Shown here: piece by piece, positions 10,033-20,209 of the stretch
Layout of the letters: every line of letters begins with the position of its first letter
Numbering within the stretch: position 1 is the stretch's first letter
From: Planctomycetaceae bacterium
GTDB taxonomy: Bacteria > Planctomycetota > Phycisphaerae > Tepidisphaerales > Tepidisphaeraceae
Assembly: GCA_027487775.1 (NCBI GenBank)
Contig: JAIYCY010000030.1
Span: 124,001-188,000, forward strand
DNA: 64,000 bases
Direction of reading: 5' to 3'
The notes under the pieces: generated by a model
What the model was told of the DNA's origin: nothing
What the model saw: only the letters and a program-made list of their open reading frames with translations
The model's database searches: none
Program-made: the position numbers and the translations under genes

Positions 10033-10911
10033 TTGGCAAAAGTGCTTGCGATCGTGAGTGTGGTGGGATCGGATCAGAAGGGCGTGGTGGCGCGTTTCGC
10101 CACGTACCTGGCCGATCGTGGGATCAACATCGAGGATATAGAGCAACGTGTTGTTCGCGGGCTGTTCATCATGGACATGCTCGTGGACATTCGCGACATG
10201 TCGATCGACTTGTCGCAGGCGATCACCGAATTGTTGGAGCTTGGCAAATCGATCGACATGAATGTGCGTGTTGCGCTGCACGATGAGCGTAAGCGGAAGA
10301 AGCTGGTGCTGCTGGCGAGTCGTGAGCCGCATTGTCTTGAGCGGCTTTTGAACGATGTTGCTTCCGGGCGAATTCGTGCGGACGTGGTGGGCGTACTGGC
10401 GAATCATCCCGACCTAGAGCCGCTGGCCCGGCGGTTTGGTGTGCCGTTTTCGTGGAAGTCGCACGAAGACCTCGACGGGCACTTCGATTGGCTTTTGTCG
10501 GAGTTGAAGAAGCTCTCGCCTGATTCGATAGCACTTGCGCGATACATGCGGATCCTGCCAGCGCGGATCGTGCAGGCGTTCCCGCATCGGGTCATCAACA
10601 TTCATCCGAGTCTGTTGCCTTTCTTTCCCGGGGCGGCGCCTTATCGGCAGGCCTATGAGTCGGGCGTTCGAGTGAGTGGATGCACGGCGCATTTTGTCAC
10701 AGAGCAGCTCGATCAGGGCCCGGTCATTCTTCAGGACGTTTTCCGGATCGACGTCGGGTCTGACTCCCTTGACGATGTCAAACGCAAGGGCATCGACCTC
10801 GAAGCCCAGACGCTTTCCGAGGCCGTCCGGATGTTCATCGATGACGAGCTTGTCGTGGTCGACGGCAACGTGGTGTTTAAGCCGGGCGTGAGTCGATTCC
10901 GCAGGGCTTGA
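10033..10911 (+). CDS. purU: Formyltetrahydrofolate deformylase
   Basis: PurU hydrolyses 10-formyl-THF to THF and formate, balancing one-carbon units. Residues 1-80 are an ACT domain (SDQKGVVARFATYLADRGIN). Residues ~95-285 are a formyltransferase-type fold with VINIHPSLLPFFPGAAPYRQ (catalytic His), GCTAHFVTEQLDQGPVILQ (catalytic Asp) and the end SRFRRA. Length (292) is typical. The start is TTG 10033, placed by GGAGG at 10023-10027; no in-frame ATG preserves the ACT domain. Confidence 0.93.
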   Translation: MAKVLAIVSVVGSDQKGVVARFATYLADRGINIEDIEQRVVRGLFIMDMLVDIRDMSIDLSQAITELLELGKSIDMNVRVALHDERKRKKLVLLASREPHCLERLLNDVASGRIRADVVGVLANHPDLEPLARRFGVPFSWKSHEDLDGHFDWLLSELKKLSPDSIALARYMRILPARIVQAFPHRVINIHPSLLPFFPGAAPYRQAYESGVRVSGCTAHFVTEQLDQGPVILQDVFRIDVGSDSLDDVKRKGIDLEAQTLSEAVRMFIDDELVVVDGNVVFKPGVSRFRRA

Positions 10912-10947
10912 GCGCGGACGATGAGCGATAATCTTGCGGGATGAATC

Positions 10948-11751
10948 ATGTCTGGACGCGGTGCCGAATCTCTGGAGATCGCCGACGCCTATCGGGCGAT
11001 GCTGGAGACGTTCGGTCTGACCACGGCGAAGGCATTCTTTTCTGATGGTCGATTTCGAGTCTGGCGTGATGTGCATGATCGGCAGAACGCGACGTTTGAT
11101 GAGGCGTATGCGGGGCGACAGATTCGGCTGCATTTGAAGCGGGACAGCAAGCGTGTGCGTGAGCCATTGGCGCTGGAGGCCCGGGGGATTGTGCTGCTGG
11201 ATTCGGCGGGGATACCGACGGCGAGGCGGGTGGCTCATGGTCGATTGGCCGACGGGCGCAGTTTTATTGTGACGGAGCAGCTTTACCGTCATCGGGCCGC
11301 CGACATGTTGCTGAATGAGCAGCCTGATCTGCTGCGGCCGATCCTTTCAGCGACAGCCGAGATCGCAGCACGTCTGCACGCGGCGGGACTCCATCATCGA
11401 GATCTCTATCTCAATCACTTTTTCGTCGACGTCGAAGCGCCGACCCGTCTCTGCCTGATCGATACGGCCCGGGTGCGGGCGCTCCCAAGATTTTTTTCAT
11501 CACGCTGGATCGTCAAGGATCTCGCGCAGTTTTTCTACAGCGTGTCGAAGTACGAGATTCTGGACGGCGAACTCGTCGATCCGTGGCTTGATCGGTATCT
11601 GATCGGACGATCAATCGATCCGAGCGAGCGCGAGCGGAGTCGGCTTTGGCATCCGGTGAGTAGAAAGATGGCGAGCATCGAGCGTCGCGATCGCCGTGTG
11701 AGGCGGCGCGAGCCGGGAAGGAACAAGCCGATCGACGATGAGATGTTTTGA
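10948..11751 (+). CDS. WaaP/Kdo-type lipopolysaccharide kinase-like protein
   Basis: This 267-residue protein has a protein-kinase-like fold. The catalytic loop is HHRDLYLNHFF (HRD-type Asp with the downstream Asn), followed by LIDTARVR, the metal-binding Asp in IDxxR as in WaaP/InaA kinases. The family phosphorylates heptose or Kdo in the LPS core at the cytoplasmic face. The C terminus is strongly basic (RRDRRVRRREPGR). It is followed by a GT4 and an ArnT-like glycosyltransferase, consistent with an envelope glycolipid cluster. Confidence 0.8.
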   Translation: MSGRGAESLEIADAYRAMLETFGLTTAKAFFSDGRFRVWRDVHDRQNATFDEAYAGRQIRLHLKRDSKRVREPLALEARGIVLLDSAGIPTARRVAHGRLADGRSFIVTEQLYRHRAADMLLNEQPDLLRPILSATAEIAARLHAAGLHHRDLYLNHFFVDVEAPTRLCLIDTARVRALPRFFSSRWIVKDLAQFFYSVSKYEILDGELVDPWLDRYLIGRSIDPSERERSRLWHPVSRKMASIERRDRRVRRREPGRNKPIDDEMF

Positions 11752-11833
11752 AGATGCATTCGATGCAAGCGGATTCATTCTGATCGAGCGTGGCCGGTTG
11801 TTGTTGTTGTTGATGTTTTGATGGTGTTGAGTC

Positions 11834-13033
11834 ATGCGAATCGAGCTGGTGATATTCAGGCTGAATCGTCCCCTCGGTGGGGCCGAGCGCTACACGCGCG
11901 ATCTGGCGATCGAGTTCGCGCGGCGTGGGCATGACGTGAGCGTTGTCGCGCAGGAGATCGATCATGATCTGTTTGATGGCGCTGGCGTGCAGTTGGTCGA
12001 GATCGAGTCGCACGGATGGGGGCGAACGCATCGGCTGCATCGATTCTTGAGCGCCGTCGATGAACGACAGAAGAGAACGGATGCCGAAGTCGTCCACGCG
12101 ATGCTGCCGATCCGGTCTGCGGATGTGTATCAGCCGCATGCGGGATTTGAGGCGATCGCAATGCGTCCTGGGCATCGTTGGAAGCGATGGACCTCGCGGA
12201 TCAATCTGAAGCGACGTTACGCTGAGATCGTTGAGGCGACGATGCTGACAGACGTGCGGCAACCGAAGGTGATGTGCCTGTCGGATCGGACGCGCGAGGA
12301 GGCGAAGCGCTATTTTGCGTTGGACGACCGACAGTTTGTGACGGTTCAGCATGGGATCGACACGGAGCGATTTCGACCGGCGACGGTTGCCGAACGTCAG
12401 GCAACGCGGCGTGTGTTGGGCTGGTCGCCTGAGGATGTGGTGATGATGTTCATCGGTCACGATTTTGAGCGAAAGAATCTGGCGGGTGCGATACGAGCGT
12501 GTGGGGCTCAGTCTCGATCTGATCATGATGAAAGGCCGATGCTGGCGGTGGTGGGGGCGGGCCGGGTGAGGAAGTATTCTGCGATCGCCGAGCGACTCGG
12601 ATTGATTGGTCGCGTGCAGTTTCTGGGATCACGTGAGGATGTGCCGCAGCTGTTGGCTGCGAGTGATGGGCTGTTACTGCCGAGTCATGACGAGCCGTAC
12701 GGATTGACTGCGATCGAGGCGATGGCGTGTGGTGTGGTGCCGATCGTGAGCCGTGCTTGCGGCGTGAGTGAGGTGATCGTGCATGAGACGGACGGCTGGG
12801 TAGTTGGATCGCAGACGGATTTGAATGCTGCGGTCGCGAGGATGATGAAAGCTGACGTTCGAACTCGCATGGGTAAAGCGTGTGAGCTTCGGCGGGAGGG
12901 ATTGAGCTTTGCCCGGCATGTGGACCGAGTGGAGGAGATTTATCGAAGTCGCAGGGGCGATCCTGCGCGGGCACGTGTTTCGCGTGGATCGACCGATGGT
13001 TCACTTGGATCGACGAATGCTTCGCGTGGGTGA
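11834..13033 (+). CDS. Glycosyltransferase family 4 (LPS core type)
   Basis: This 399-residue GT-B enzyme has an N-terminal acceptor half beginning ELVIFRLNRPLGGAERYTRD (the GGAE-type glycine loop) and a C-terminal donor half with VTVQHGIDTERFRP, VGAGRVRKYS, VQFLGSREDVPQLLAASD and LLPSHDEPYGLTAIEAMACG (the EPxGxxxxEA motif of GT4). WaaG-like core glucosyltransferases share this layout. The last ~20 residues are a Ser/Gly-rich tail from repeated codons. It lies 82 bp after the WaaP-like gene and 21 bp before the GT39 gene, so probably one operon. Confidence 0.88.
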   Translation: MRIELVIFRLNRPLGGAERYTRDLAIEFARRGHDVSVVAQEIDHDLFDGAGVQLVEIESHGWGRTHRLHRFLSAVDERQKRTDAEVVHAMLPIRSADVYQPHAGFEAIAMRPGHRWKRWTSRINLKRRYAEIVEATMLTDVRQPKVMCLSDRTREEAKRYFALDDRQFVTVQHGIDTERFRPATVAERQATRRVLGWSPEDVVMMFIGHDFERKNLAGAIRACGAQSRSDHDERPMLAVVGAGRVRKYSAIAERLGLIGRVQFLGSREDVPQLLAASDGLLLPSHDEPYGLTAIEAMACGVVPIVSRACGVSEVIVHETDGWVVGSQTDLNAAVARMMKADVRTRMGKACELRREGLSFARHVDRVEEIYRSRRGDPARARVSRGSTDGSLGSTNASRG

Positions 13034-13054
13034 TGGAACGAAAGGAGCGATCGC

Positions 13055-14692
13055 ATGGATGCAAGGTGTACAAGTCGATGGGCGATCGCGTCGGCGATTC
13101 TGATGTTATTGATGCTGGGGATGACGCTGGGGTGGTCAGAGCTTTCGAGCGGGAGTGAGAATTTGGTGGTGGCGACGTCGCTGGAGACGCGACGCGAGGC
13201 GAATTGGATGCTACCGACGCTCGACGGCGAGCCACGCGTACGCAAGCCGCCGCTGGTGGCTTGGATGACCGCGTCGTTGATTCCCGATTCGCTTGTTGTG
13301 CGACTGGATGACTTCTCGATAGCTCAAGATGGCAGTTACGCGCGCGATGGGGCGTATGTAGAACTTGCTTGGCGCGTACGGCTTCCGGTGTTGCTTGCGA
13401 TTGCGGTGATTTTGGGATGCGTATATCGGCTCGGTCGGATGATCTCGCCAGGAGACGCGCGGGTGGCGCTGGTGGCGATGTGGGCGGTGGGGAGCGGGTA
13501 TTTGATGCTGAGATTTGGTCGGAACGTGACGACGGACATCTGGCTGACAGCATGGGTGGCGGCGAGCCATCTGGCGATCGCGGAGTCGCTTGTGCGCGGT
13601 CGTCCTGCGATGGTGATGGCGGGCATGCTGCTCGGCCTGGGATTTATGACCAAGGGTCCTGTGGTGTTGGTCTTTACGGTGCTCCCGTGGATTGTCTGGC
13701 ATGCGATGTGTCGGGGGCGTGCCCGTGTGCCGATGAGGCGTTGGCTTTGGGTGTTGCCGGGATTCTTGATCGTGGGGCTAAGCTGGTTTGCATATGTCGC
13801 GACGTCGGTTGAAGGAGTGATCGAGGTCTGGACGCGCGAAGTGAGCCGCGTGGGTGCGACGGGCAATGCCGGGGACTCGCCGGTGAAGTATCTGCTTTTT
13901 CCGTTTTATGTCGCGCCTTGGACGGTGTTGCTGTTGGTCGGTTTGATCGATGGATTGAGGCGGTTTCGGAGCAAGGCGTGGCTGTGGGCGATCGCGGTGG
14001 TTTTGCCGATCCTGGTGATGAGCCTTGCGCCGGACCGCAAGGACCGCTACCTGCTGCCGTTGATCATCCCGGCCGCGATGCTGGTTGGACATGCGGTGAG
14101 GTTGATTTTGCAGAAGGGCGAAGATGTCGAGCGCGTGGATGTCATGGTCAAGCGACTGCATGGGGTCATGACCGGACTCGCAGGCGCAGGACTCGGCGCG
14201 GCGGGCCTGTGGGCGTTGAAGCGATCCGATGGTGAGCCGTGGTTTGGTGTGGGCGTTGCGATCATGCTCGGTTTGGTCGGCTTGGCGGCGGGTGCTTTGA
14301 TTTGGCGCGGGCACGCGATGCGGATCGTGCGATGGTGTGGTGTGACGTTCGTGTTGATGCTTGTGGTTCAGGTGATCGTTGCGCGAGGATATTCGATGTC
14401 GCGCGAGGGCAAGAGCGAGATGAAGCCGCTGGCGGAGATGATTATGCGCTGGAACGTGGATGCGCGGATTTATCAGATTGCAGGTTCATACGCACCCCCT
14501 GATCTGAACATCTATGCCAACCGCGCGGTGGAGTGGATCGATTCAGTTGATGAGGTTCCACACGATGGCATGAGCGTTGTGGTGATGCATCAATCGCATC
14601 GTGAAGCGACGATCGATCCGCCGGCTGGATTTGAATCGATCGGCTGGGTCTGGCGTGATCGGAATCGGTGGTGGGCATTTGTTCGCAAGTAA
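13055..14692 (+). CDS. ArnT/PMT-like membrane glycosyltransferase (GT39/GT83 type)
   Basis: This 545-residue integral membrane protein has about 11 hydrophobic segments. After the first span a periplasmic loop carries LETRREANWMLPTLDGEPRVRKPPL, which resembles the ArnT loop (E-x-R-YA...W..P..NG.....KPPL) that binds a polyprenyl-phosphate sugar donor. Later GLGFMTKGPVVLV matches the ArnT segment GxxxLTKGP. AAAGGAG lies before ATG 13055. It probably adds a sugar to lipid A, core or another surface glycan at the outer face of the inner membrane. Confidence 0.82.
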   Translation: MDARCTSRWAIASAILMLLMLGMTLGWSELSSGSENLVVATSLETRREANWMLPTLDGEPRVRKPPLVAWMTASLIPDSLVVRLDDFSIAQDGSYARDGAYVELAWRVRLPVLLAIAVILGCVYRLGRMISPGDARVALVAMWAVGSGYLMLRFGRNVTTDIWLTAWVAASHLAIAESLVRGRPAMVMAGMLLGLGFMTKGPVVLVFTVLPWIVWHAMCRGRARVPMRRWLWVLPGFLIVGLSWFAYVATSVEGVIEVWTREVSRVGATGNAGDSPVKYLLFPFYVAPWTVLLLVGLIDGLRRFRSKAWLWAIAVVLPILVMSLAPDRKDRYLLPLIIPAAMLVGHAVRLILQKGEDVERVDVMVKRLHGVMTGLAGAGLGAAGLWALKRSDGEPWFGVGVAIMLGLVGLAAGALIWRGHAMRIVRWCGVTFVLMLVVQVIVARGYSMSREGKSEMKPLAEMIMRWNVDARIYQIAGSYAPPDLNIYANRAVEWIDSVDEVPHDGMSVVVMHQSHREATIDPPAGFESIGWVWRDRNRWWAFVRK

Positions 14693-14803
14693 TCGGACGC
14701 AGGAGGATCGTCTTATCGGATGATCGTAACGACGATTTAATTCGAAGATGAAGGTTGGTTGTGTAGGTTCGCGTCAAACGTCAAGCATCAAGGAGTTGTT
14801 GAC

Positions 14804-17800
14804 ATGAAGCGATCACATGATGACCGACATGCAAGTGGCGCGAAAAATCTTTCGCTCGATCAACTCGAGCGGAGACAACTGCTCTCAACGCCCTCGAGCC
14901 CGCGACCTGAGACGCTCTCGTGGTTTGACCGCGGAGAGCGGGCCGAACTCGTGTCGCGTTTGACGAACATGAATTCGACACGGCTGGCGCAGCTATCGGG
15001 GAAACTACCGAATTCTGGCACGGCATTTGGCGCGTTTGACAGCGATTTGCTCAGTTACATGGTGAACCGATCAACAGCGAATTGGTTCTTTGACGACTCC
15101 GAGACATCAACTTATGCGTCGTTCATCGCTTCGAAGATCGACATGACGAACATCACCACGCTTGCGAGTTCGGTGGTGTCGAGTCGCAGATTTCCTGAAA
15201 CAGGAAGCAGCGAGACGTATTCGGTGAGTGTTCCCGGCAACATCAATTGGTCGAGTCCGGGCGGGAGCAGTGATCCGAACTTTGTGCATACGCTGAATCG
15301 CTTCGAGTTCTGGCGGCCGCTGGTTGAGAGTTATCGCGTCAGTGGCAACACTGCCGCAGCGGATGAGATCATGTACCAACTCGCCGACTGGAGCGACGAA
15401 TTTCGTACGATCGACGCGCCGAGCGGTTGGTCAAGCGGAGACAAGACCGGATGGATTCTCGATACCGCCATTCGTGCGGATTCGATGGTCAATGCGTACT
15501 TCACGCTGCTCGGATCGGCGGACTTTAGCGAGAGAGACAACGTTCTCTTTCTTCACAAGCTGATGCAGCACGGCGACTGGCTGCTGGTCGAGGCCAACAA
15601 GAGCGCGACGACATTTGGCACGGGCAACAACCGCACGTTGACGCTCGCGCGCGGGCTGCATCAGCTCGGCGTGATGTTTCCGGAGTTTGACAACGCTCCG
15701 ACATGGGAATCGACCGCGCGAAATCTCATGTTCGCCGCCGCGCAGGCGCAGGTCTACCCGGACGGTTCTCACATCGAGCAATCCCCGAATTACTCTGAAG
15801 GCGTGATCGAGTCGCTGTTGATCGCGCGTCGGCTCGACTTGCTCAACGGCAACGGCGGCGATTGGTCGAATGCGATGATCACGCGGATCGACAACGCCTT
15901 CGAGAGTTTCCGGCAGCTGCTTGCCCCCGATGGGCGCGCACCGGGGATTGGCGACACGTATCGTCAATACAGCGTGACGAACTTTCTCCGTGCGGGGTTG
16001 ATCCTCGAAAAGATTGAGGTGAAACAGAGCACGATCGTCGGCAACTGGGGCACGGGTGCGACGAGTTTTACTGTCGCTAATGCCTCGCAGTTTGGAGTGG
16101 GAGATGTCGTCAATGCGTCCAACAAGAGCGAGTTGATGCGCGTGACGGGCGTAAACACTGGAACGAATACGCTCACAGTGACCAAGGCGATTGCCGGCAC
16201 GAGCGCAAGATCGCTGGACTCCGGGACGACACTTTACAATCTCGGGCAGCATCCGATCGCCAAGCCGCGCATCCGCGATGTGTGGCTCTTCGGGCCCGAC
16301 ACGACGCTGCCGTTTATGAACGTCCCCGCAACGCCCGCAGGCGCGTTGGGAGATCGCGGGCTGAGTTATGCGATGACCGATAGCGGCAATTTTGTGTTGC
16401 GATCTGACAATTCAGAGAATGCGACGCAATTGATCTTTGATTCCGGTGCGAAGGGCGGTTTCCATGGACATCACGACCCGCTGAGCTTTGAGCTCTTTGG
16501 CGGCGGGCGACCGTTGGTGATTGATCCGGGTCCGTACAAATACGACGAGTCGTCCGATCGTGCCTATGCGATCAGCACGCGTGCCCACAACACGATCAAC
16601 GTCGACGGAGAGAACACGGGCAACTACGAAGACCCCGACGGCACGGGTCCGCGCGTCACGCCGAACGTGGGACATTCGTATTCGTTTTCCGGGAGCGGAT
16701 CGCGTGTCACCGGGTGGCACCAGAATTATTCACACATCCCAGGTCGACCGGTTGTGGCGCGATCGGTCTGGTACGACCATGCCGGCACGTTTGTGATTGT
16801 CGATTGGGTCGATGGCGCGCGATCGCGCAGCTACCAGCAGTCGTTCAACCTGCCAGCGACCATCGAGGCGAACACGACGGGTGTGAGCGGCACGAACGAT
16901 TTCCGCACGCGTTTTACCACCGGCAAGAACGTGCAGATCCGGGCACTAAGCGGCGGAACGGTAGCGCGTGGCGGGATGACCTGGGTGACCGGCGAGCCGG
17001 AGGGGACGTACAAGAGCGATGCGTATCGATTCACCGTGACCAAGAGCGGCACGTTTGCGATGTTCGCGACGCTCGTGCAGGTGTATGACGGCCTGACCGC
17101 GCCGACGGTCACCGCCAGCGTCAGCGGCGGTGCTTCGATCACGCAGGCGGTCAACGTCACGCTCGGCGGGAGTGTGCTTGCGTCGATCAACCTTGCTCCG
17201 CCGACGTTTGAACGAGTTGGGAGCAACGGGACGGTCAACGGGACGTTCAATGACGTAGAGATAGACAGCGCGGGCAATCTGCACATGGTCTATCTCGATC
17301 GTGCGGACCGTAAGCTGAAGTACGCATCTCGAGACGCGGTCACCAACAACTGGAGCGCGATTCAAGTTGTGGATGATGCTGCCCCGAATGTGGGGCAGTT
17401 TCTCGACATGAAACTCGACAACAACGGCAGACCCGCAGTCGCATATTTTGACGGAACGAATGGCGATCTGAAGTACGCGATTCTGCGTAGCGATACGAAC
17501 GCATGGGAAGTGCAAACGATCGAGAGCCGTGGTTCAACGGGCTTGTATCCCGCGTTGGCCTTCACGCGGAGCAGCAACAGCGCGCTCATCAGTTACTACA
17601 ACCGGACGAACAAAGACCTCAAGATCGCGACGCAACAGACCGAAACGACGTGGACGATCGAAACATTCACCGGCGCAACCGCAGGCGATCAGGGTCGATT
17701 CAGCCGGATTTTGATCGATCCGAATCGGACCGACTTGAACGGTCGCTATGTGGTCGCATGGGAGGATACGACGAGCGCACGCTACAAGTACGCCTACAAC

Positions 17801-18274
17801 GACGGTGGATGGAAGATCGAGACGATCCCCGACGCGATGACCAGCGCAGGGGGATACCTTTCGCTGGCGTTTGAGGATTCGGGAAGCGGAACAACGAACC
17901 AAGCCGGCGCGAACAACTTCCGCATGCTTCCGCGTGTGGCGTATTATGAGAGTCAGCCTGACACGTCGTTGAAGTTTGCGTCGCGATCCAAGACTGGAAC
18001 GTGGACGGTGAGTCGGATCGACGGGGAAGGCACCTCGAGGCGTACGGGCCTCTACGCCAACCTGTTTTACAACAGTCAGGGTCGGCCGGAGATCTTCTAC
18101 TTCGACATCCGGAACAATCTCGCGAGGCGTGCCGTGAATACCGGAGCCAACAACTGGACCCTGAGTACACTTGCGACAGGCGGACGCGAGTTGCAACTCG
18201 CGAGGCGTGGTGCGTCTCTGATCTTTACCAGCCTCAACGAGCCGTCTCAGACCCTGAGCGTGATTCAGTTGTGA
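14804..18274 (+). CDS. Surface heparinase II/III-type polysaccharide lyase with repeat propeller
   Basis: This protein has 1156 residues. Near residues 15-25 it carries LDQLERRQLLS, an LEPR-XLL-type N-terminal export motif. Residues ~60-370 form the alpha/alpha-toroid (alginate-lyase-like) half. Around 550-600 is the heparinase II/III beta domain: GFHGHHDPLSFELFGGGRPL, then DPGPYKY and RAHNTINVDG. Residues ~800-1156 hold repeats of the type SAGNLHMVYLDRADRKLKYA and NNGRPAVAYFDGTNGDLKYA, which read as a beta-propeller. ATG 14804 has AAGGAG at 14790; the frame's upstream Met is unlikely. An uronate-containing glycan is the likely substrate. Confidence 0.82.
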   Translation: MKRSHDDRHASGAKNLSLDQLERRQLLSTPSSPRPETLSWFDRGERAELVSRLTNMNSTRLAQLSGKLPNSGTAFGAFDSDLLSYMVNRSTANWFFDDSETSTYASFIASKIDMTNITTLASSVVSSRRFPETGSSETYSVSVPGNINWSSPGGSSDPNFVHTLNRFEFWRPLVESYRVSGNTAAADEIMYQLADWSDEFRTIDAPSGWSSGDKTGWILDTAIRADSMVNAYFTLLGSADFSERDNVLFLHKLMQHGDWLLVEANKSATTFGTGNNRTLTLARGLHQLGVMFPEFDNAPTWESTARNLMFAAAQAQVYPDGSHIEQSPNYSEGVIESLLIARRLDLLNGNGGDWSNAMITRIDNAFESFRQLLAPDGRAPGIGDTYRQYSVTNFLRAGLILEKIEVKQSTIVGNWGTGATSFTVANASQFGVGDVVNASNKSELMRVTGVNTGTNTLTVTKAIAGTSARSLDSGTTLYNLGQHPIAKPRIRDVWLFGPDTTLPFMNVPATPAGALGDRGLSYAMTDSGNFVLRSDNSENATQLIFDSGAKGGFHGHHDPLSFELFGGGRPLVIDPGPYKYDESSDRAYAISTRAHNTINVDGENTGNYEDPDGTGPRVTPNVGHSYSFSGSGSRVTGWHQNYSHIPGRPVVARSVWYDHAGTFVIVDWVDGARSRSYQQSFNLPATIEANTTGVSGTNDFRTRFTTGKNVQIRALSGGTVARGGMTWVTGEPEGTYKSDAYRFTVTKSGTFAMFATLVQVYDGLTAPTVTASVSGGASITQAVNVTLGGSVLASINLAPPTFERVGSNGTVNGTFNDVEIDSAGNLHMVYLDRADRKLKYASRDAVTNNWSAIQVVDDAAPNVGQFLDMKLDNNGRPAVAYFDGTNGDLKYAILRSDTNAWEVQTIESRGSTGLYPALAFTRSSNSALISYYNRTNKDLKIATQQTETTWTIETFTGATAGDQGRFSRILIDPNRTDLNGRYVVAWEDTTSARYKYAYNDGGWKIETIPDAMTSAGGYLSLAFEDSGSGTTNQAGANNFRMLPRVAYYESQPDTSLKFASRSKTGTWTVSRIDGEGTSRRTGLYANLFYNSQGRPEIFYFDIRNNLARRAVNTGANNWTLSTLATGGRELQLARRGASLIFTSLNEPSQTLSVIQL

Positions 18275-18344
18275 TGACGAATTCGCCGGGGATGCGAGAG
18301 GGCGATTGGCGTTGGTCGGTTCTTGTCCGAATTCCGATCGGTCG

Positions 18345-20126
18345 TCAATCGAGCTGCAACTGATGTCGCGCCATCGTGTAATAGAGTCCACGGCGTGCGA
18401 TGAGCTGTTCGTGCGTGCCTTGCTCGACGATCTTGCCGGCCTGCATGACGAAGATTTGATCGGCGGCGACGACGCTGCTGAGGCGGTGGCTCACCAGTAT
18501 GGTGGTGCGATGTCCTTTCAGACCCGAAAGCGTTTCGGTGATGAGCTGTTCGTGCTGTGGATCGAGGGCGCTCGTTGGTTCATCAAGCACGACGATGGGC
18601 GCGCCTGTACAGAGCGCGCGGGCGATGCTGATGCGTTGCTTCTGCCCGCCGGACAGATTTCCACCCGATTCGCTGATGATCGTCTCGAAGCCATGCTCGA
18701 GCTTTTCGATGAAGCTGCTTGCCCCCGCGAGACGGGCGGCTTCTTTGATCTCAGGAAGAGTCGCATCGGGTCTGCCGTAGGCGATGTTCTCGGCGACAGT
18801 GGTTGGCAGGATGACGCTGTCTTGGAGGACCAACGCGATATGCCGGCGCAGATCGCGTACTCGCACGCTGCGTATGTCGATGTCATCGAGGGTGATGATG
18901 CCTTCGCGTGGGTCGTAGAATCGGGGCAGAAGATTCAGCAGCGTTGTCTTTCCCACGCCTGATTCGCCGACGAAGGCGACCATCTGGCCTGGTTCGATGC
19001 GGCAGGAGACGCCGTCGAGAACGATCGCCTGATCGCGGTAGGCGAAGCGGACGTTTGCGAGTTCGAGCGTGCGTGGTTTGAGCGGTAGCGAGGCTGCGTG
19101 GGGTGCGTCGGTGATGATTGGATCCTGATCGAGGACTTCGAAGACGCGTTGCACGCCTGCGCGCGCCGTTTGAAGACCTGCATTCGAGCCGCTGAGCCGG
19201 TTAAGTGGATCGTAGAGTTGTCCGAGATAGGTGATGAACAGAAAGAGGATGCCGACGTCCATGCGCCCTTCAATGACGAGCCATCCGCCGTAGGCGAAGA
19301 GTCCGACGCTGCCCGCGGCGAGGATGATGCCGAGAACGAGCCAGTAGAGGATCTCCTGCCAATGCAATCGAAGACTCGCGGCGATGTAGGTGCTTTGTCT
19401 GTCGGTGAATCGTGAGAGTTCGTCGCGTTCGCGATTGAAGGCCTGCACGAGACTGACGACGGCGAGAGATCGCTGGATTTGCGTGGTGACTTCCTGATCC
19501 GCGGCCTTTTGCGCCATCGCGTAGCGGAAGAGTGTTTTGCTCCATCGTGTGATGGTGATGTAGAGGGCTGGCACAACGAGCAGCGCGATGAGCGTGAGTT
19601 GCCAGTTCAATAGCAGCATGGTGACGAGCATGACGATGAGCGTGCCGGCGTTGACGAGCAGTCCGAGCGCGATGTTGAGCACGCCGTGGAAGCCGTGGGT
19701 GTCGTAGCTGAGTCGATAGATACCATCTCCCTGAGGCTGGGATTTGTGATATTTAAGAGAGAGCGCCTGGAGTTTCTGGAAGAGTTCGGCCTGCACGCGG
19801 GCGCGTCCTCGATAGCCGATCTTGATGGAGAGTTGCGTCTGCACGGTTCGGGCGACTTCGCTGAAGAGTCGCATGACGAGCATCGCGCCCGCGAGCCAGA
19901 GGACCATGGCAAGCGACTTATCTCGCGGGATGAAGGAGAAAATGTCGTAGAGCCAGTTATTCGAAGTCGACTCCCCTTTGACGGTGCTGAAGAAGATCGC
20001 GAGCGGCACCGGCCAGAGCACACCGAGGATCGTCATCAGACCGATGAGAAGAAGTGAGGCGATGATGAGGCCAAGGTCGTCGCGAAAGTAGGCCAGCGCG
20101 CGGGAATAAAAGGGCTTGCTCGACAT
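18345..20126 (-). CDS. ABC exporter, fused permease-ATPase (MsbA-like)
   Basis: This 593-residue half-transporter has six membrane spans in the first ~320 residues. The ATPase domain has Walker A GESGVGKTTLL, the Q-loop HIALVLQDSV, signature NLSGGQKQRISIARAL, Walker B IVVLDEPTSALD and switch His in LVSHRLSSV. Type IV ABC exporters of this form flip lipids such as lipid A-core or export drugs and peptides. The LPS-type genes upstream make a lipid substrate plausible. It faces the heparinase gene convergently with a 70-bp gap. Confidence 0.9.
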   Translation of the reverse strand: MSSKPFYSRALAYFRDDLGLIIASLLLIGLMTILGVLWPVPLAIFFSTVKGESTSNNWLYDIFSFIPRDKSLAMVLWLAGAMLVMRLFSEVARTVQTQLSIKIGYRGRARVQAELFQKLQALSLKYHKSQPQGDGIYRLSYDTHGFHGVLNIALGLLVNAGTLIVMLVTMLLLNWQLTLIALLVVPALYITITRWSKTLFRYAMAQKAADQEVTTQIQRSLAVVSLVQAFNRERDELSRFTDRQSTYIAASLRLHWQEILYWLVLGIILAAGSVGLFAYGGWLVIEGRMDVGILFLFITYLGQLYDPLNRLSGSNAGLQTARAGVQRVFEVLDQDPIITDAPHAASLPLKPRTLELANVRFAYRDQAIVLDGVSCRIEPGQMVAFVGESGVGKTTLLNLLPRFYDPREGIITLDDIDIRSVRVRDLRRHIALVLQDSVILPTTVAENIAYGRPDATLPEIKEAARLAGASSFIEKLEHGFETIISESGGNLSGGQKQRISIARALCTGAPIVVLDEPTSALDPQHEQLITETLSGLKGHRTTILVSHRLSSVVAADQIFVMQAGKIVEQGTHEQLIARRGLYYTMARHQLQLD

Positions 20127-20209
20127 GTGGCATGGAGTTTAGCGAAGCCGACCGAATTGCGTTAGCGGGGCGGGATGTCGGCGGATGGGTGGGATGTAAG
20201 GACGTCGGT

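Noticed and set aside
12450-13553. 367-residue minus-strand frame opposite the GT4 and GT39 genes
   Set aside because: It crosses two real genes in antisense and is rich in Ser, Pro and Arg, the shadow composition.
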